From Rhodophyticola sp. CCM32 (GTDB lineage: Bacteria > Pseudomonadota > Alphaproteobacteria > Rhodobacterales > Rhodobacteraceae), in the NCBI RefSeq assembly GCF_004751985.1, contig NZ_CP038492.1, positions 2,046,001 through 2,110,000 on the forward strand: a stretch of DNA of 64,000 bases. Reading direction: 5' to 3'. The translations under genes were made by a program, and so were the position numbers. Of this stretch, positions 23,605 to 31,951 are shown in pieces; the stretch's first letter is position 1, and the number at the start of each line of letters is the position of its first letter. The notes beneath the pieces were generated by a model, which saw nothing but the letters and a program-made list of their open reading frames with translations, was not told where the DNA came from and did not search any database.

Positions 23605-25542
23605 CTAACGCTCGGTCAGTTTCAACTCGATCCGGCGGTTCTGGGCGCGGGCCTCTGATGTATCCGCAGAGTTGATCGGGCGGTATTCCCCGAAACCCGT
23701 GGCCGCCAGACGGCGGGGCGGAATGCCCAGGTCTTCGGACATATACAGCACAACCGACAGGGCGCGCGCCTGGCTCAGTTCCCAGTTATTGGCAAATTCG
23801 CCAAAGCCGGAAAGCGGCTGATCATCGGTATGGCCGTCAACGCGAATGATCCAGTCGATGCTGTCGGGGATGTCATCGGCCACCTCTGTCAGCAGCGCCG
23901 CCACATTGGCGATCTGCGCCCGGCCCTCGGGCGACAGATCGGCAGAGGCGGGCGCGAACAGAACCTCGGAGGAGAACACAAACCGGTCGCCTTCGATCCG
24001 CACCCCTTCGCGACCCTCAAGCAGGTCCCGCAGACGCCCGAAAAATTCCGAACGGTAGCGCTCCAGTTCTTCGGCCTCGGCGGCCAGCCGCGCAGCTTCC
24101 GCCGCCTCAAGATCGGCCCGCACGCCCTGTTCGGCGGCCAGTTGCGCAAGCGCGGTGTTCAACTGCGCCCCAAGCGCATCAATCTGCACCTCGGCCTCAG
24201 CGTCGCGGGCGGCAGAGGCATCCAGCAGGGTTTGCAGCCCGCCCAGTTGCGCCCTCAGCGCCGCCACCTGCTCATTCAGCGCCGCAACCTGACGCTGGCT
24301 TTCGGCAGACAGGGCCTCGGCCGTCTCCAGTTCCAGATTGGCCTGTGCCAGAAGTGCCGCCCGGATTTCGGCCTCGCTCAGACTGCTGTCCAGATCCGCC
24401 TCGGCCAGTTGCTGCGCGGCCAGCGCTTCTGCCAAGGCCACCTCAAGGGCTGAAAGACGCTCTTCCCGGGTTTCGCTGTCGCCTTGCAGGCTGGTCACCC
24501 GCGCCTCGGCCTCGGCCAGCGCGGCCTCAAGCGCGGCTGCCGCATCGCCCTGTGCACTGCCTTCGGCCAGGGCTGCGGCCAGACGCGCGGCCAGATTATC
24601 CTCGGCCTGTGTTGCGGCGGCCAGCAATGTCAGCGTGTCCTCCGCCTCGCGGCGTTGTTCTTCCAGCGCCAGCGCCATCGCGGTCAGTTCCGCATCCGCA
24701 TTTTCCAGCCTTGCGCGCAGGGCCTCTGCCGCGGCGGCCTCGGCCAGACGGGCGGTTTCTTCATCGCTAAGCGCGGTTTCCGCCTCTGCCAGACGGGCGC
24801 GCAGAGCCTCGGCGGCGGCGATCTCAGCCAGCCGCGCCGCTTCCGCCGCGTCCAGATCAGTTTGCAACCCCGCCCTCTCCGCAGACAGCGCGGCGGTTTC
24901 CGCCTCCTCGGCCTGCAAGGCGGCAAGGGTCTGGGCCAGACTTGCCTCGGTCGTCGCGGCCTCGGCCTGCAATTCGGCAATCATCGCCTCAAACGCCTCC
25001 CGTGAGGCTGCGGCAAGCCGGGCAGCCTCTGCCGCTTCATCAATCTCGGAACGGGCCGTGGCCAGCGCCAGTTCCAGCGCTTCGGCCTGGCTGATCCGTT
25101 CGGTGATCTCGGCCCGGGCCGCATCGCGATCATCGGTCAGGTCCGTATTGGCCGCGATCAGGCTGGCAACCTGTTCCTCGAAACTGGCGATCCGGGCGGC
25201 CTGTGCCTCACTTTCGGCATTCAGCGATGCAATCAGCGCGGCCTGCAGATCGCTCTGCGCCTGCGCTTCCGACAGATCGGTGCTGAGTGTGGATACCCGG
25301 TCTTCCAGCCGTGCATTGCTGCCCTGCGCCAGCCCAAGCGCATCGGCCAGATCATTCAGCTGCGCGTTCAGCGCGTTCAGCTCATCATCCTGGGTGCTGA
25401 TCTCTTCATTCAGCACATATTGCACAACCATGAAAATCGTCAGCAGGAAGATCATCACCATCAGAAGGGCGGTGATCGCATCCACAAATCCCGGCCAGAT
25501 CGAGGCGGTGAACCGTGTCCCTGCCCGTCTTTGAAAGGCCAT
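23605..25542 (-). CDS. OmpA/MotB-like envelope protein with long coiled coil
   Basis: Inner-membrane-anchored, peptidoglycan-binding protein of 645 residues. One MotB-like helix near the start (FVDAITALLMVMIFLLTIFM) is followed by about 440 residues of Ala/Glu/Leu-rich coiled coil. A C-terminal OmpA-type domain carries IRVDGHTDDQP and NWELSQARALSVV. It lies 6 bases after an ExbB-like partner gene. By analogy with MotAB and TolQR the two may form a proton-driven motor spanning to the peptidoglycan, though direct functional evidence for this family is thin. Confidence 0.88.
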   Translation of the reverse strand: MAFQRRAGTRFTASIWPGFVDAITALLMVMIFLLTIFMVVQYVLNEEISTQDDELNALNAQLNDLADALGLAQGSNARLEDRVSTLSTDLSEAQAQSDLQAALIASLNAESEAQAARIASFEEQVASLIAANTDLTDDRDAARAEITERISQAEALELALATARSEIDEAAEAARLAAASREAFEAMIAELQAEAATTEASLAQTLAALQAEEAETAALSAERAGLQTDLDAAEAARLAEIAAAEALRARLAEAETALSDEETARLAEAAAAEALRARLENADAELTAMALALEEQRREAEDTLTLLAAATQAEDNLAARLAAALAEGSAQGDAAAALEAALAEAEARVTSLQGDSETREERLSALEVALAEALAAQQLAEADLDSSLSEAEIRAALLAQANLELETAEALSAESQRQVAALNEQVAALRAQLGGLQTLLDASAARDAEAEVQIDALGAQLNTALAQLAAEQGVRADLEAAEAARLAAEAEELERYRSEFFGRLRDLLEGREGVRIEGDRFVFSSEVLFAPASADLSPEGRAQIANVAALLTEVADDIPDSIDWIIRVDGHTDDQPLSGFGEFANNWELSQARALSVVLYMSEDLGIPPRRLAATGFGEYRPINSADTSEARAQNRRIELKLTER

Positions 25543-25548
25543 GGCCGG

Positions 25549-26769
25549 TCACTCCTTGGTGGCAGGGGCCGAACGGGTACGGCGACGGGGGCCCGGTGGC
25601 GGTGCCGCGGCAGCCTCAGTCAGGCTGCGCAAGGCTTCGGTCAGGGCCTTCAGGTCCTCCCGCAGGGCGCCCAGTTCATCCTGCCGTCCGGCACCCATTT
25701 CCTCGAATATCTTCAGCAATTGCACGTCGATCGAACGCAGGCGCATCCGGCTTTCCGCGTCCATCCCGGCCTCCCCCAGGGTCGCGCCCAGAACCTCTGA
25801 CAGACGGTCCTGTGCGGCGGCCAGACGTTCGGTGGCCTCGACCGGCCCCGCCCCAAGCCGGTCAGCCAGCCCCGTGATCGCATCAGACAGGTCCACCATC
25901 CGGGTTTCGGTTTCCGCGCGGCGGGTTTCGGACTGGGTGAACAGGCTTTGCAGCGTGTCGATCTGATCGACCATATGATCCAGCACCGTGGCAATCGCCC
26001 CCCGGTCCACGCCGCCACCATCCCCGTCGGTGGAGGAAAAGCCGACCCGGGTGATGGTCGACAGCCATTCCTCCATCTCGCGATAAAACCGGTTCTGGCC
26101 ATGCCCGGCGAAAAGTTCCAGAAGGCCCACAACCAGCGACCCGGCCAGACCCAGAAGCGAGGAGGCAAAGGCCGTGCCCATGCCGCCCAACTGGTCCTCC
26201 AACCCGTCCATCAGCCGGCCAAAGACGGCGATGCCCTGCTCCCCTTCGGTCGGTTGCAGGCTGCGGATCGTTTCCACCACTGCCGGAACGGTCGTGGCGA
26301 GGCCAAAGAATGTGCCCAGAAGGCCAAGGAAAATCAAAAGATTGGCGATATAGCGTGTGATATCGCGGCTTTCCTCCATCCGCGCGCCAACGGAATCGAG
26401 TATCGAGCGGGAGGAGGAGGATGTCAGCTGCATCCGCGCGCCCCGGCCCCGGAACACACCCGACAGCGGTGCCAGAAGGCGCGGTGCCCGGTCCATGTCA
26501 TGACCATCACGGGCGGTTGCGACACCCTCGATCCAGCTGACCGAGGAAAACAGCTGCACCACCTGCCAGAAACAGGCCAGCACGCCAACCACAAACACCA
26601 GACCGATCGTGCCATTCAGGAACGGATTGGCCAGAAACACAGGCTGCACCTGCGGGAAGACCAGCACACCGCCAAAACCGACCAGACCGCAGATGATCAA
26701 CATCAACACGATCTGTCGCAAGGGGCGGGTGAAACGGGGGGCGCGCGCGCCGTCTGGTCTGCTCGTCAT
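25549..26769 (-). CDS. ExbB/TolQ/MotA-like proton-channel protein
   Basis: Inner-membrane protein of 406 residues with helices near 19-37, 55-72, 140-160 and 190-215. The channel-type region is NLLIFLGLLGTFFGLATTVP followed by GMGTAFASSLLGLAGSL, as in ExbB/MotA proteins. A cytoplasmic C-terminal coiled-coil tail (TLQSLFTQSETRR onward) may contact partners. Directly upstream of the OmpA/MotB-like gene, forming a two-gene operon. The pair is conserved across Rhodobacteraceae; its specific task is not established. Confidence 0.88.
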   Translation of the reverse strand: MTSRPDGARAPRFTRPLRQIVLMLIICGLVGFGGVLVFPQVQPVFLANPFLNGTIGLVFVVGVLACFWQVVQLFSSVSWIEGVATARDGHDMDRAPRLLAPLSGVFRGRGARMQLTSSSSRSILDSVGARMEESRDITRYIANLLIFLGLLGTFFGLATTVPAVVETIRSLQPTEGEQGIAVFGRLMDGLEDQLGGMGTAFASSLLGLAGSLVVGLLELFAGHGQNRFYREMEEWLSTITRVGFSSTDGDGGGVDRGAIATVLDHMVDQIDTLQSLFTQSETRRAETETRMVDLSDAITGLADRLGAGPVEATERLAAAQDRLSEVLGATLGEAGMDAESRMRLRSIDVQLLKIFEEMGAGRQDELGALREDLKALTEALRSLTEAAAAPPPGPRRRTRSAPATKE

Positions 26770-26847
26770 GGCTGGTCTTTGGCCATCCTGAAAGGTCTGA
26801 AGGGAAGACTACCCGGCTTATGGCTGCCTGCCAACACCTGTGGCGGG

Positions 26848-27402
26848 TCAGGCCGCATTCGTCAATTCACGAACCCGGACCACCAGCCAGTCCATATCCG
26901 CATCCGCGAGATCCAGTTCGCTCAGATGGGCGGCGGTGTTGTAAAGATAATCGGCATTCGGACCCTGATCGCCATGGGCATAGGCGATGATCTGCGCCTG
27001 ATCTTCCAGGCTCAATGCGCCTGTATATTGGAAATGATCGCGGTTGATCACATAGGTCAGCGCCTCGGCCTCAGCTTCGCCTGCGTCTGCGCCATGGAAC
27101 CGGATCGGCAGGCGGGCTTCCAGATAGGCCGAGGAAATCAGCTCCCGTTCGCGCAGATAGGCCAGCACCGCCGCTTCCTGCCCGGGCACAGCACGCAGTG
27201 CCACGCCGTCACAGCAAGCATTATCGGCCGCATCAAGGGCCAGAACCAGCCCCGGGTCGGTCTGCGTGCCCCGGTAATGGACCGAAGACATGCAGAAGCT
27301 GCGATGCCAGCCATGCAGCCGCGCCAGCCGCCGTTCGGCAACCTCAAACCCCGGCCGCCAGAGCAGCGAGCCATAACCAAAGACCCAAAGCGCATCAGAC
27401 AT
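26848..27402 (-). CDS. Gamma-glutamylcyclotransferase (ChaC-like)
   Basis: Cytoplasmic enzyme of the ChaC family that cleaves glutathione to 5-oxoproline and Cys-Gly, 184 residues. The substrate loop WVFGYGSLLWRPGF is at residues 6-19, and the catalytic Glu lies in YLRERELISSAYLE. Start at ATG 27402 with AAAGGA upstream; a longer in-frame start exists but lacks such a site. Divergent from the DUF2125 gene across a 68-base promoter gap. Confidence 0.9.
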   Translation of the reverse strand: MSDALWVFGYGSLLWRPGFEVAERRLARLHGWHRSFCMSSVHYRGTQTDPGLVLALDAADNACCDGVALRAVPGQEAAVLAYLRERELISSAYLEARLPIRFHGADAGEAEAEALTYVINRDHFQYTGALSLEDQAQIIAYAHGDQGPNADYLYNTAAHLSELDLADADMDWLVVRVRELTNAA

Positions 27403-27470
27403 GAGAGATGGTCCTTTCCTGAACCCTTGCCTATATGCAGTGCCGGTACGGATTTGAAGGGACACAGCAT

Positions 27471-28472
27471 ATGAAAGTCTGGCTTTCGGTCTTTGGCGTC
27501 ATTGCCCTTGCCTGGTCAGGCATCTGGTTTGCAGGGGCCTATGGCACCAAACGGGTGATGACCGGCTGGCTGGACGCCCGCGCCGCAGAGGGCTGGCTGG
27601 TACATTATGACGACCTGTCGACCACCGGCTATCCGATCCGGTTTCGCACGGTCCTGACCGGGCCGGAACTGGCCGATCCCCGGACCGGATGGGCGTGGGG
27701 CGCACCGGAGATGGCAATCACCCAGCCCAGCTATAAACCGCAGCGGATCGAGATGGCCTGGCCATCCACGCAAACCCTGGCCTCGCCCTTTCAGCGGCTG
27801 ACCATCACCAACACGGTGATGGAGGCCGTATTGCAGGTGCTGCCCGGCACCAATCTGGCGCTGGACCAGTCAGAGATGACCCTGACCGATCTGGCGGTGT
27901 CCAGCACCGAAGGCTGGCAGATGGCGCTGGAGGCCGCGCAGTTTCGCATGAGCCGGCAGGCGGGCGAAGACGCGGCTTATAACATCCTGTTCGAAGCCAA
28001 TGCGCTGACCCCGCCCGCCCCCTGGCAGGCGGCTCTCAACCCGGCGGGCATTCTGCCCGAGGCGATGGAGCAGATGCGGTTCGAGGCGGTGATGGCGTTT
28101 GACCGGCCCTGGGATTTGAGCGCATTGGAACAATCACGCCCCGGCATCACCCGGATTGATCTGGCGGATCTGAGCGCCCATTGGGGCCGCTTGTCGCTGC
28201 GCCTGGCCGGAGAGATGGAGGTGGATGCAGACGGCTACCCCACGGGGGAGATTGCCGTGCGCGCCCAGAACTGGCGGGAGATGGTCGAAATGGCGGTGAA
28301 TACCGGCGCGATCCCGGCGGAAACCCGCGGTGGGGTTGAACGGGTGCTGGCGCTTGTTGCGGGCCTCTCGGGCCGCGACACGGATATCGACGCACCGTTG
28401 AGTTTTCGCAATCAGCGAGTGTTTTTCGGCCCGATCCCGGTGGGCCACGCCCCGCAACTGGTATTGCGGTAA
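27471..28472 (+). CDS. DUF2125 family protein
   Basis: Protein of 333 residues with an N-terminal membrane anchor or signal (VWLSVFGVIALAWSGIWFAG) and a DUF2125 domain covering the rest (TTGYPIRFRTVLTGP is characteristic). Probably periplasmic, tethered to the inner membrane, and beta-rich like AsmA-type proteins. Function unknown; common in Rhodobacterales. ATG 27471 has GAAGGGA upstream. Its 3' region carries the first R1 repeat, 51 bases after the stop. Confidence 0.88.
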   Translation: MKVWLSVFGVIALAWSGIWFAGAYGTKRVMTGWLDARAAEGWLVHYDDLSTTGYPIRFRTVLTGPELADPRTGWAWGAPEMAITQPSYKPQRIEMAWPSTQTLASPFQRLTITNTVMEAVLQVLPGTNLALDQSEMTLTDLAVSSTEGWQMALEAAQFRMSRQAGEDAAYNILFEANALTPPAPWQAALNPAGILPEAMEQMRFEAVMAFDRPWDLSALEQSRPGITRIDLADLSAHWGRLSLRLAGEMEVDADGYPTGEIAVRAQNWREMVEMAVNTGAIPAETRGGVERVLALVAGLSGRDTDIDAPLSFRNQRVFFGPIPVGHAPQLVLR

Positions 28473-28522
28473 GGCATCGGGTTGAAATTCTGCGCCACAT
28501 GTACATTGCGCTGAGGGCATCG

Positions 28523-28597
28523 CCCGAACCGAGGGGTGGGCGAGAAGCGCCCGCCCCGTGGGGGCGGTTCGGGCGCTGCCCGGCGGTGCCGCCGGGC
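28523..28597 (+). repeat. R1 structured repeat, copy 1
   Basis: Outer stem CCCGAACCG (28523-28531) / CGGTTCGGG (28565-28573) encloses hairpin GGGGTGGGCG-AGAAG-CGCCCGCCCC. It is followed by the perfect palindrome GCCCGGCGG-TG-CCGCCGGGC (28578-28597). Lies between convergent genes, sense to the DUF2125 gene. Three more copies at 31.8, 47.2 and 52.8 kb. Confidence 0.9.
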
Positions 28598-28647
28598 GGA
28601 AAGGGGGTGCAGGGTGATGCAGAATTTCTGCCCGGCACTCTAAGCGT

Positions 28648-29675
28648 TCAGCGGCAATAGGGGCCAGACCGGTAGCTGGCCACGTCGAAATGGAAATGGT
28701 CCCGGTGGAACCGGTCGGAATTGGGGCCCAGAACCGTGCCGAAAGGGCCACAAGCCTCGCGGTGGAGCCGTTGCATCAGGCGCCCGGTCCGGCCACGCCC
28801 CCAATCGGTCAACACGGTGAGTTCCTGACCATTCACAAGGCCGATCGCCGCCACATCAATCGCATTGCCGCTGGCATGTTCGCTAAGCCGTGCGCCACGG
28901 CGGCTGTTGCGGGTGCGGCAGGAATAGGAGGCCACAACGCGCAGCGAGGCGATACCGCCCCCGGTGCGGCCAACGGCGGGTATGGCCCCGTCCGCCAGCC
29001 AGGTCTGAAGCGCGCGGGCCGCATCGCAATTGATCGTTGCAGGCTGGCTCAGCGTCACCCCGTCGATCTCGCGCACGCGCACCGGTTCGGCAATGCCGCA
29101 GCCTTGAATGCGCCCTGTGATCGGCGACAGGCGTTCGCCAATGATGCCCGCACTGCCACACAGCGCGCCGCGGCGGCCCGGCTGTGCCACACGGCTTGGC
29201 GTGGTGCGGGTTGCGGCCGCACGCACCTGTTGTTCCAACCCGTCAGGGCGGATCTGCGGGCGCAGGGATTGCACCACGGCCAGCCGGGTGGCGCCCGGTA
29301 TCGCCCGCACTTCAACCACCCGCCGCCCGGCACCGAACAGCCCGCCCCGCTGGATGATCTGCACGGTTTCCCCCGCCACCGGTGTTGCATCCGCCGCCAC
29401 GTTGCGACCCGCCCCCCCGGCACCCCCGCCGGGGATGTCGGCGTGCCGGCTCCGGGGCGGGATATCGGACGCAGCGACTGGTGCGGCGCATGGGCACCGG
29501 CGCGGATCACCACACGCGACAGATCGGGCTCTATGGGCGGCGTCACCTCTGCGTCAGGCGGGCCGGAAAGACGGTTATCGGGTCGTGGAACGGGCAGCAG
29601 AGACCGGTCGGGCGGTTGCGCCCCGACAGGGGCGGCCAATGCCAGGCTCAGCGCGGCGGCCAGCCCGATCCTCAT
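28648..29675 (-). pseudogene. Extensin-like (M15-type peptidase fold) protein, frameshifted
   Basis: Exported protein, 342 residues after repair. The signal peptide MRIGLAAALSLALAAPVGA and a proline-rich stretch (residues about 20-85) are in one frame. The Extensin-like_C domain is in another, with metal-site-like HASGNAIDVA and RDHFHFD near the C-terminus and conserved cysteines. The break is at the seven-C run 29412-29418; one more C restores a single frame (VPGGAGRNVAAD). The ATG overlaps the tyrA stop, so it is co-transcribed. Related proteins are thought to trim peptidoglycan peptides. Sequencing error in the homopolymer is a real possibility. Confidence 0.85.
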
Positions 29676-30607
29676 TCCGGCCCATCTTCCTGGCGGCTGG
29701 CACCGCGCCCGAAATCAGGCGCATCGGTGTCCTGCCCGGCTTCGATAATGCCCCGCCGGATGCCACGGGTGCGGGTGAAATAGTCGTGAAGATGATCCCC
29801 ATCGCCGGTGCGGATCGCCCGTTGCAGGGCGAAAAGCTCCTCGGTGAAGCGGCCCAGAATCTCCAGCGTCGCCTGTTTGTTCGACAGGAACACATCGCGC
29901 CACATGGTCGGGTCGCTGGCCGCGATCCGGGTAAAATCGCGGAAACCCGCAGCGGAATATTTGATCACTTCGCTATCGGTGACCCGGCGCAGGTCATCGG
30001 CCACGCCGACCATCGTATAGGCGATCAGATGCGGCGTGTGTGAGGTGACGGCCAGAACCAGATCATGGTGATCGGGCGGCATCTCTTCCACATTCGCGCC
30101 GCAGCCTTCCCAGAAGCGGCCCAGTCTGGAAGTCGCCTCCGGCTCGGTGCCGGGCACCGGGGTCAAAAGCGTATAGCGATTGTCAAACAACTCGGCAAAA
30201 CCCGCATGCGGGCCGGAATGCTCGGTCCCGGCAAGCGGATGCCCGGGGATGAAGTGAACACCGGTCGGCAGATGGGGTGCGACCTGTGCAATCACATCCT
30301 GTTTGACCGATCCCACATCGGTAACCGTTGCCCCCGGGGCCAGATGCGGGCCAATCTCGGCGGCGACGCTGGCCATTGCGCCCACGGGCACGCACAGAAC
30401 CACAAGATCGGCCTCTTTCACAGCCTGGGCCGCTGTCTCGGTGACCCGGTCACACAACCCGATCTCAACCGCGATCTTCCGGGTTTCCGCCGAGCGCGCG
30501 GTGCCCACGATCTCACCTGCCAACCCGGCGCGGCGCATGGCATGGGCCATTGAGCCCGCAATCAGGCCCAGACCGATCAGGGCAACCTTATTGTAAATCA
30601 TGCTCAT
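29672..30607 (-). CDS. tyrA: Prephenate / arogenate dehydrogenase
   Basis: NAD(P)-dependent enzyme of tyrosine synthesis, converting prephenate (or arogenate) by oxidative decarboxylation, 311 residues. An N-terminal Rossmann motif VALIGLGLIAGS is at residues 8-19; the substrate-site segments GHPLAGTEHSG and AVTSHTPHLIAY are intact. Monofunctional, with no chorismate mutase or ACT domain. The ATG overlaps the hisC stop. Pairing with a HisC-like aminotransferase suits a role in aromatic amino acid synthesis. Confidence 0.93.
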   Translation of the reverse strand: MSMIYNKVALIGLGLIAGSMAHAMRRAGLAGEIVGTARSAETRKIAVEIGLCDRVTETAAQAVKEADLVVLCVPVGAMASVAAEIGPHLAPGATVTDVGSVKQDVIAQVAPHLPTGVHFIPGHPLAGTEHSGPHAGFAELFDNRYTLLTPVPGTEPEATSRLGRFWEGCGANVEEMPPDHHDLVLAVTSHTPHLIAYTMVGVADDLRRVTDSEVIKYSAAGFRDFTRIAASDPTMWRDVFLSNKQATLEILGRFTEELFALQRAIRTGDGDHLHDYFTRTRGIRRGIIEAGQDTDAPDFGRGASRQEDGPE

Positions 30608-31689
30608 GAAATGCCCCTGAACTCTGCCAGGGCGTCCAGCACCCGGGTCACATCTTCGGGCCTGCCCACCGTAATCCTCAGCGCGTCGGGGAAGCCATAA
30701 CCTTTGACCGGACGCACCAGAATGCCCTGCGATTTCAGATATGCATCTGCGGCCAGCGCCTCGGTCTCACTGGCAAACCGCGCCAGCACGAAATTCGTAT
30801 GGCTGTCATCCGACTGAATGCCAAGCTGCCTTAACCCGCCGGACAGACGCGCGCGCTGTTCCGCATTCACCTGCTGGCAGGTCCGGGCAAACGCCCGGTC
30901 CCGCACTGCGGCCTCGGCCCCGGCCAGGGCAATGGCCGACATGTTGAACGGCCCCCGGATACGGGTCAGCACGTCAATCACATGGGGCGATGCATATCCC
31001 CAGCCGACACGCAAACCTCCAAGCCCGTAGAGTTTCGAGAAGGTCCGCGTCATCACCACATTATCCCGCGCGCCCACCATGGCCGCGCCACCATCATAGC
31101 CTTCGGCAAATTCCGCATAGGCGCCATCCAGCACCAGCAGGCATTGCGCGGGCAGACCATCGGCCAGCCGGGTCAGCTCCGCGTTTTCCAGCAAGGTCGT
31201 GGTCGGATTGGCGGGATTGGCCAGATAGATCAGACGGGTGGCCGGTGTGATCCGCGCCAGAAGCGCATCCACATCCACGACCCGCCCCGCTTCCGGCGCA
31301 ACCACGGGCGTGGCACCGGCAGACAGGGCAAAGATCGGGTACATGGAAAACCCGTATTCGGGGTACAGCACCTCATCCCCCGGCCCGGCAAAAGCCATCG
31401 CCAGCAGGGTCAGAACCTCGTCAGAGCCGACACCGATGATGATCCGGTCTGCGTCCAGCCCATGCATCTCGGCAATCGCCTGACGCAGCGGCGCGTGATC
31501 GGTGGATGGGTAGCGGTGAATATTCGCCGCCGCCGCCTGCATCGCCGCAACCGCCGAGGGCGGCGGGCCAAACGGGTTCTCGTTCGAGCTGAGCTTCAGC
31601 GGCGTGTCGACACCCGTAATCGCACTGTCCCCGCCCTTATAGGGCGCGATCTCAAGAATGCCTGGCTGTGGTCGGATCGGGGCGGGCAT
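30604..31689 (-). CDS. hisC: Histidinol-phosphate aminotransferase
   Basis: PLP-dependent fold-type I aminotransferase, 361 residues. It converts imidazole-acetol phosphate to histidinol phosphate and, in many bacteria, also acts on phenylpyruvate or prephenate. Visible hallmarks: KLSSNENPFGP, the LANPANPTT segment, and the PLP-lysine in TRTFSKLYGLGGLRVGW (Lys of SKLYG). First gene of hisC-tyrA-extensin. Its link to tyrA suggests use in aromatic amino acid synthesis as well as histidine synthesis. Confidence 0.92.
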   Translation of the reverse strand: MPAPIRPQPGILEIAPYKGGDSAITGVDTPLKLSSNENPFGPPPSAVAAMQAAAANIHRYPSTDHAPLRQAIAEMHGLDADRIIIGVGSDEVLTLLAMAFAGPGDEVLYPEYGFSMYPIFALSAGATPVVAPEAGRVVDVDALLARITPATRLIYLANPANPTTTLLENAELTRLADGLPAQCLLVLDGAYAEFAEGYDGGAAMVGARDNVVMTRTFSKLYGLGGLRVGWGYASPHVIDVLTRIRGPFNMSAIALAGAEAAVRDRAFARTCQQVNAEQRARLSGGLRQLGIQSDDSHTNFVLARFASETEALAADAYLKSQGILVRPVKGYGFPDALRITVGRPEDVTRVLDALAEFRGIS

Positions 31690-31775
31690 GGGGCCTGGTG
31701 TCCCTTCTCATCTAATGGTGCGCGGTTCATAGCGGCGCAGACCGGACAAGGGAACCGATTTTAGCGGAACCTGTT

Positions 31776-31802
31776 TATAGCTTCGGCCTGAAATCCTGAA
31801 GC
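31776..31802 (+). repeat. R2 palindromic repeat, variant copy
   Basis: TATAGC overlapping a stem GCTTCGG-cctgaaat-CCTGAAGC. Compared with the copy at 52.7 kb (GTTTCGG...CCTGAAAC), one stem pair changes T-A to C-G on both sides, a compensatory change. Lies 20 bases from R1 copy 2. Confidence 0.6.
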
Positions 31803-31821
31803 AGCACCCCAGCACCATCCC

Positions 31822-31896
31822 GCCCGGCGGCACCGCCGGGCAGCGCCCGTACCGCCCCCACGGGGCGGGCGCTTCTCGCCCTCCCCTCGGTACGGG
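31822..31896 (-). repeat. R1 structured repeat, copy 2
   Basis: On the minus strand: outer stem CCCGTACCG / CGGTACGGG around the GGGGAGGGCG-AGAAG-CGCCCGCCCC hairpin, then GCCCGGCGG-TG-CCGCCGGGC. The outer stem differs from copy 1 at both paired positions (A-T becomes T-A). It starts 56 bases after the priA stop, in the sense direction of priA, within the 262-base gap between priA and hisC. Confidence 0.9.
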
Positions 31897-31951
31897 CTCT
31901 GCCCTCTGTGCAATCCATATGCGTTGCAGAATTTCAGGGCGACGCCCAAAA

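Noticed and set aside
24338..25534. Ser/Ala/Arg-rich 398-codon open frame on the + strand
   Set aside because: Antisense of the Ala/Glu coiled coil of the OmpA-like protein; repetitive composition explained by that.
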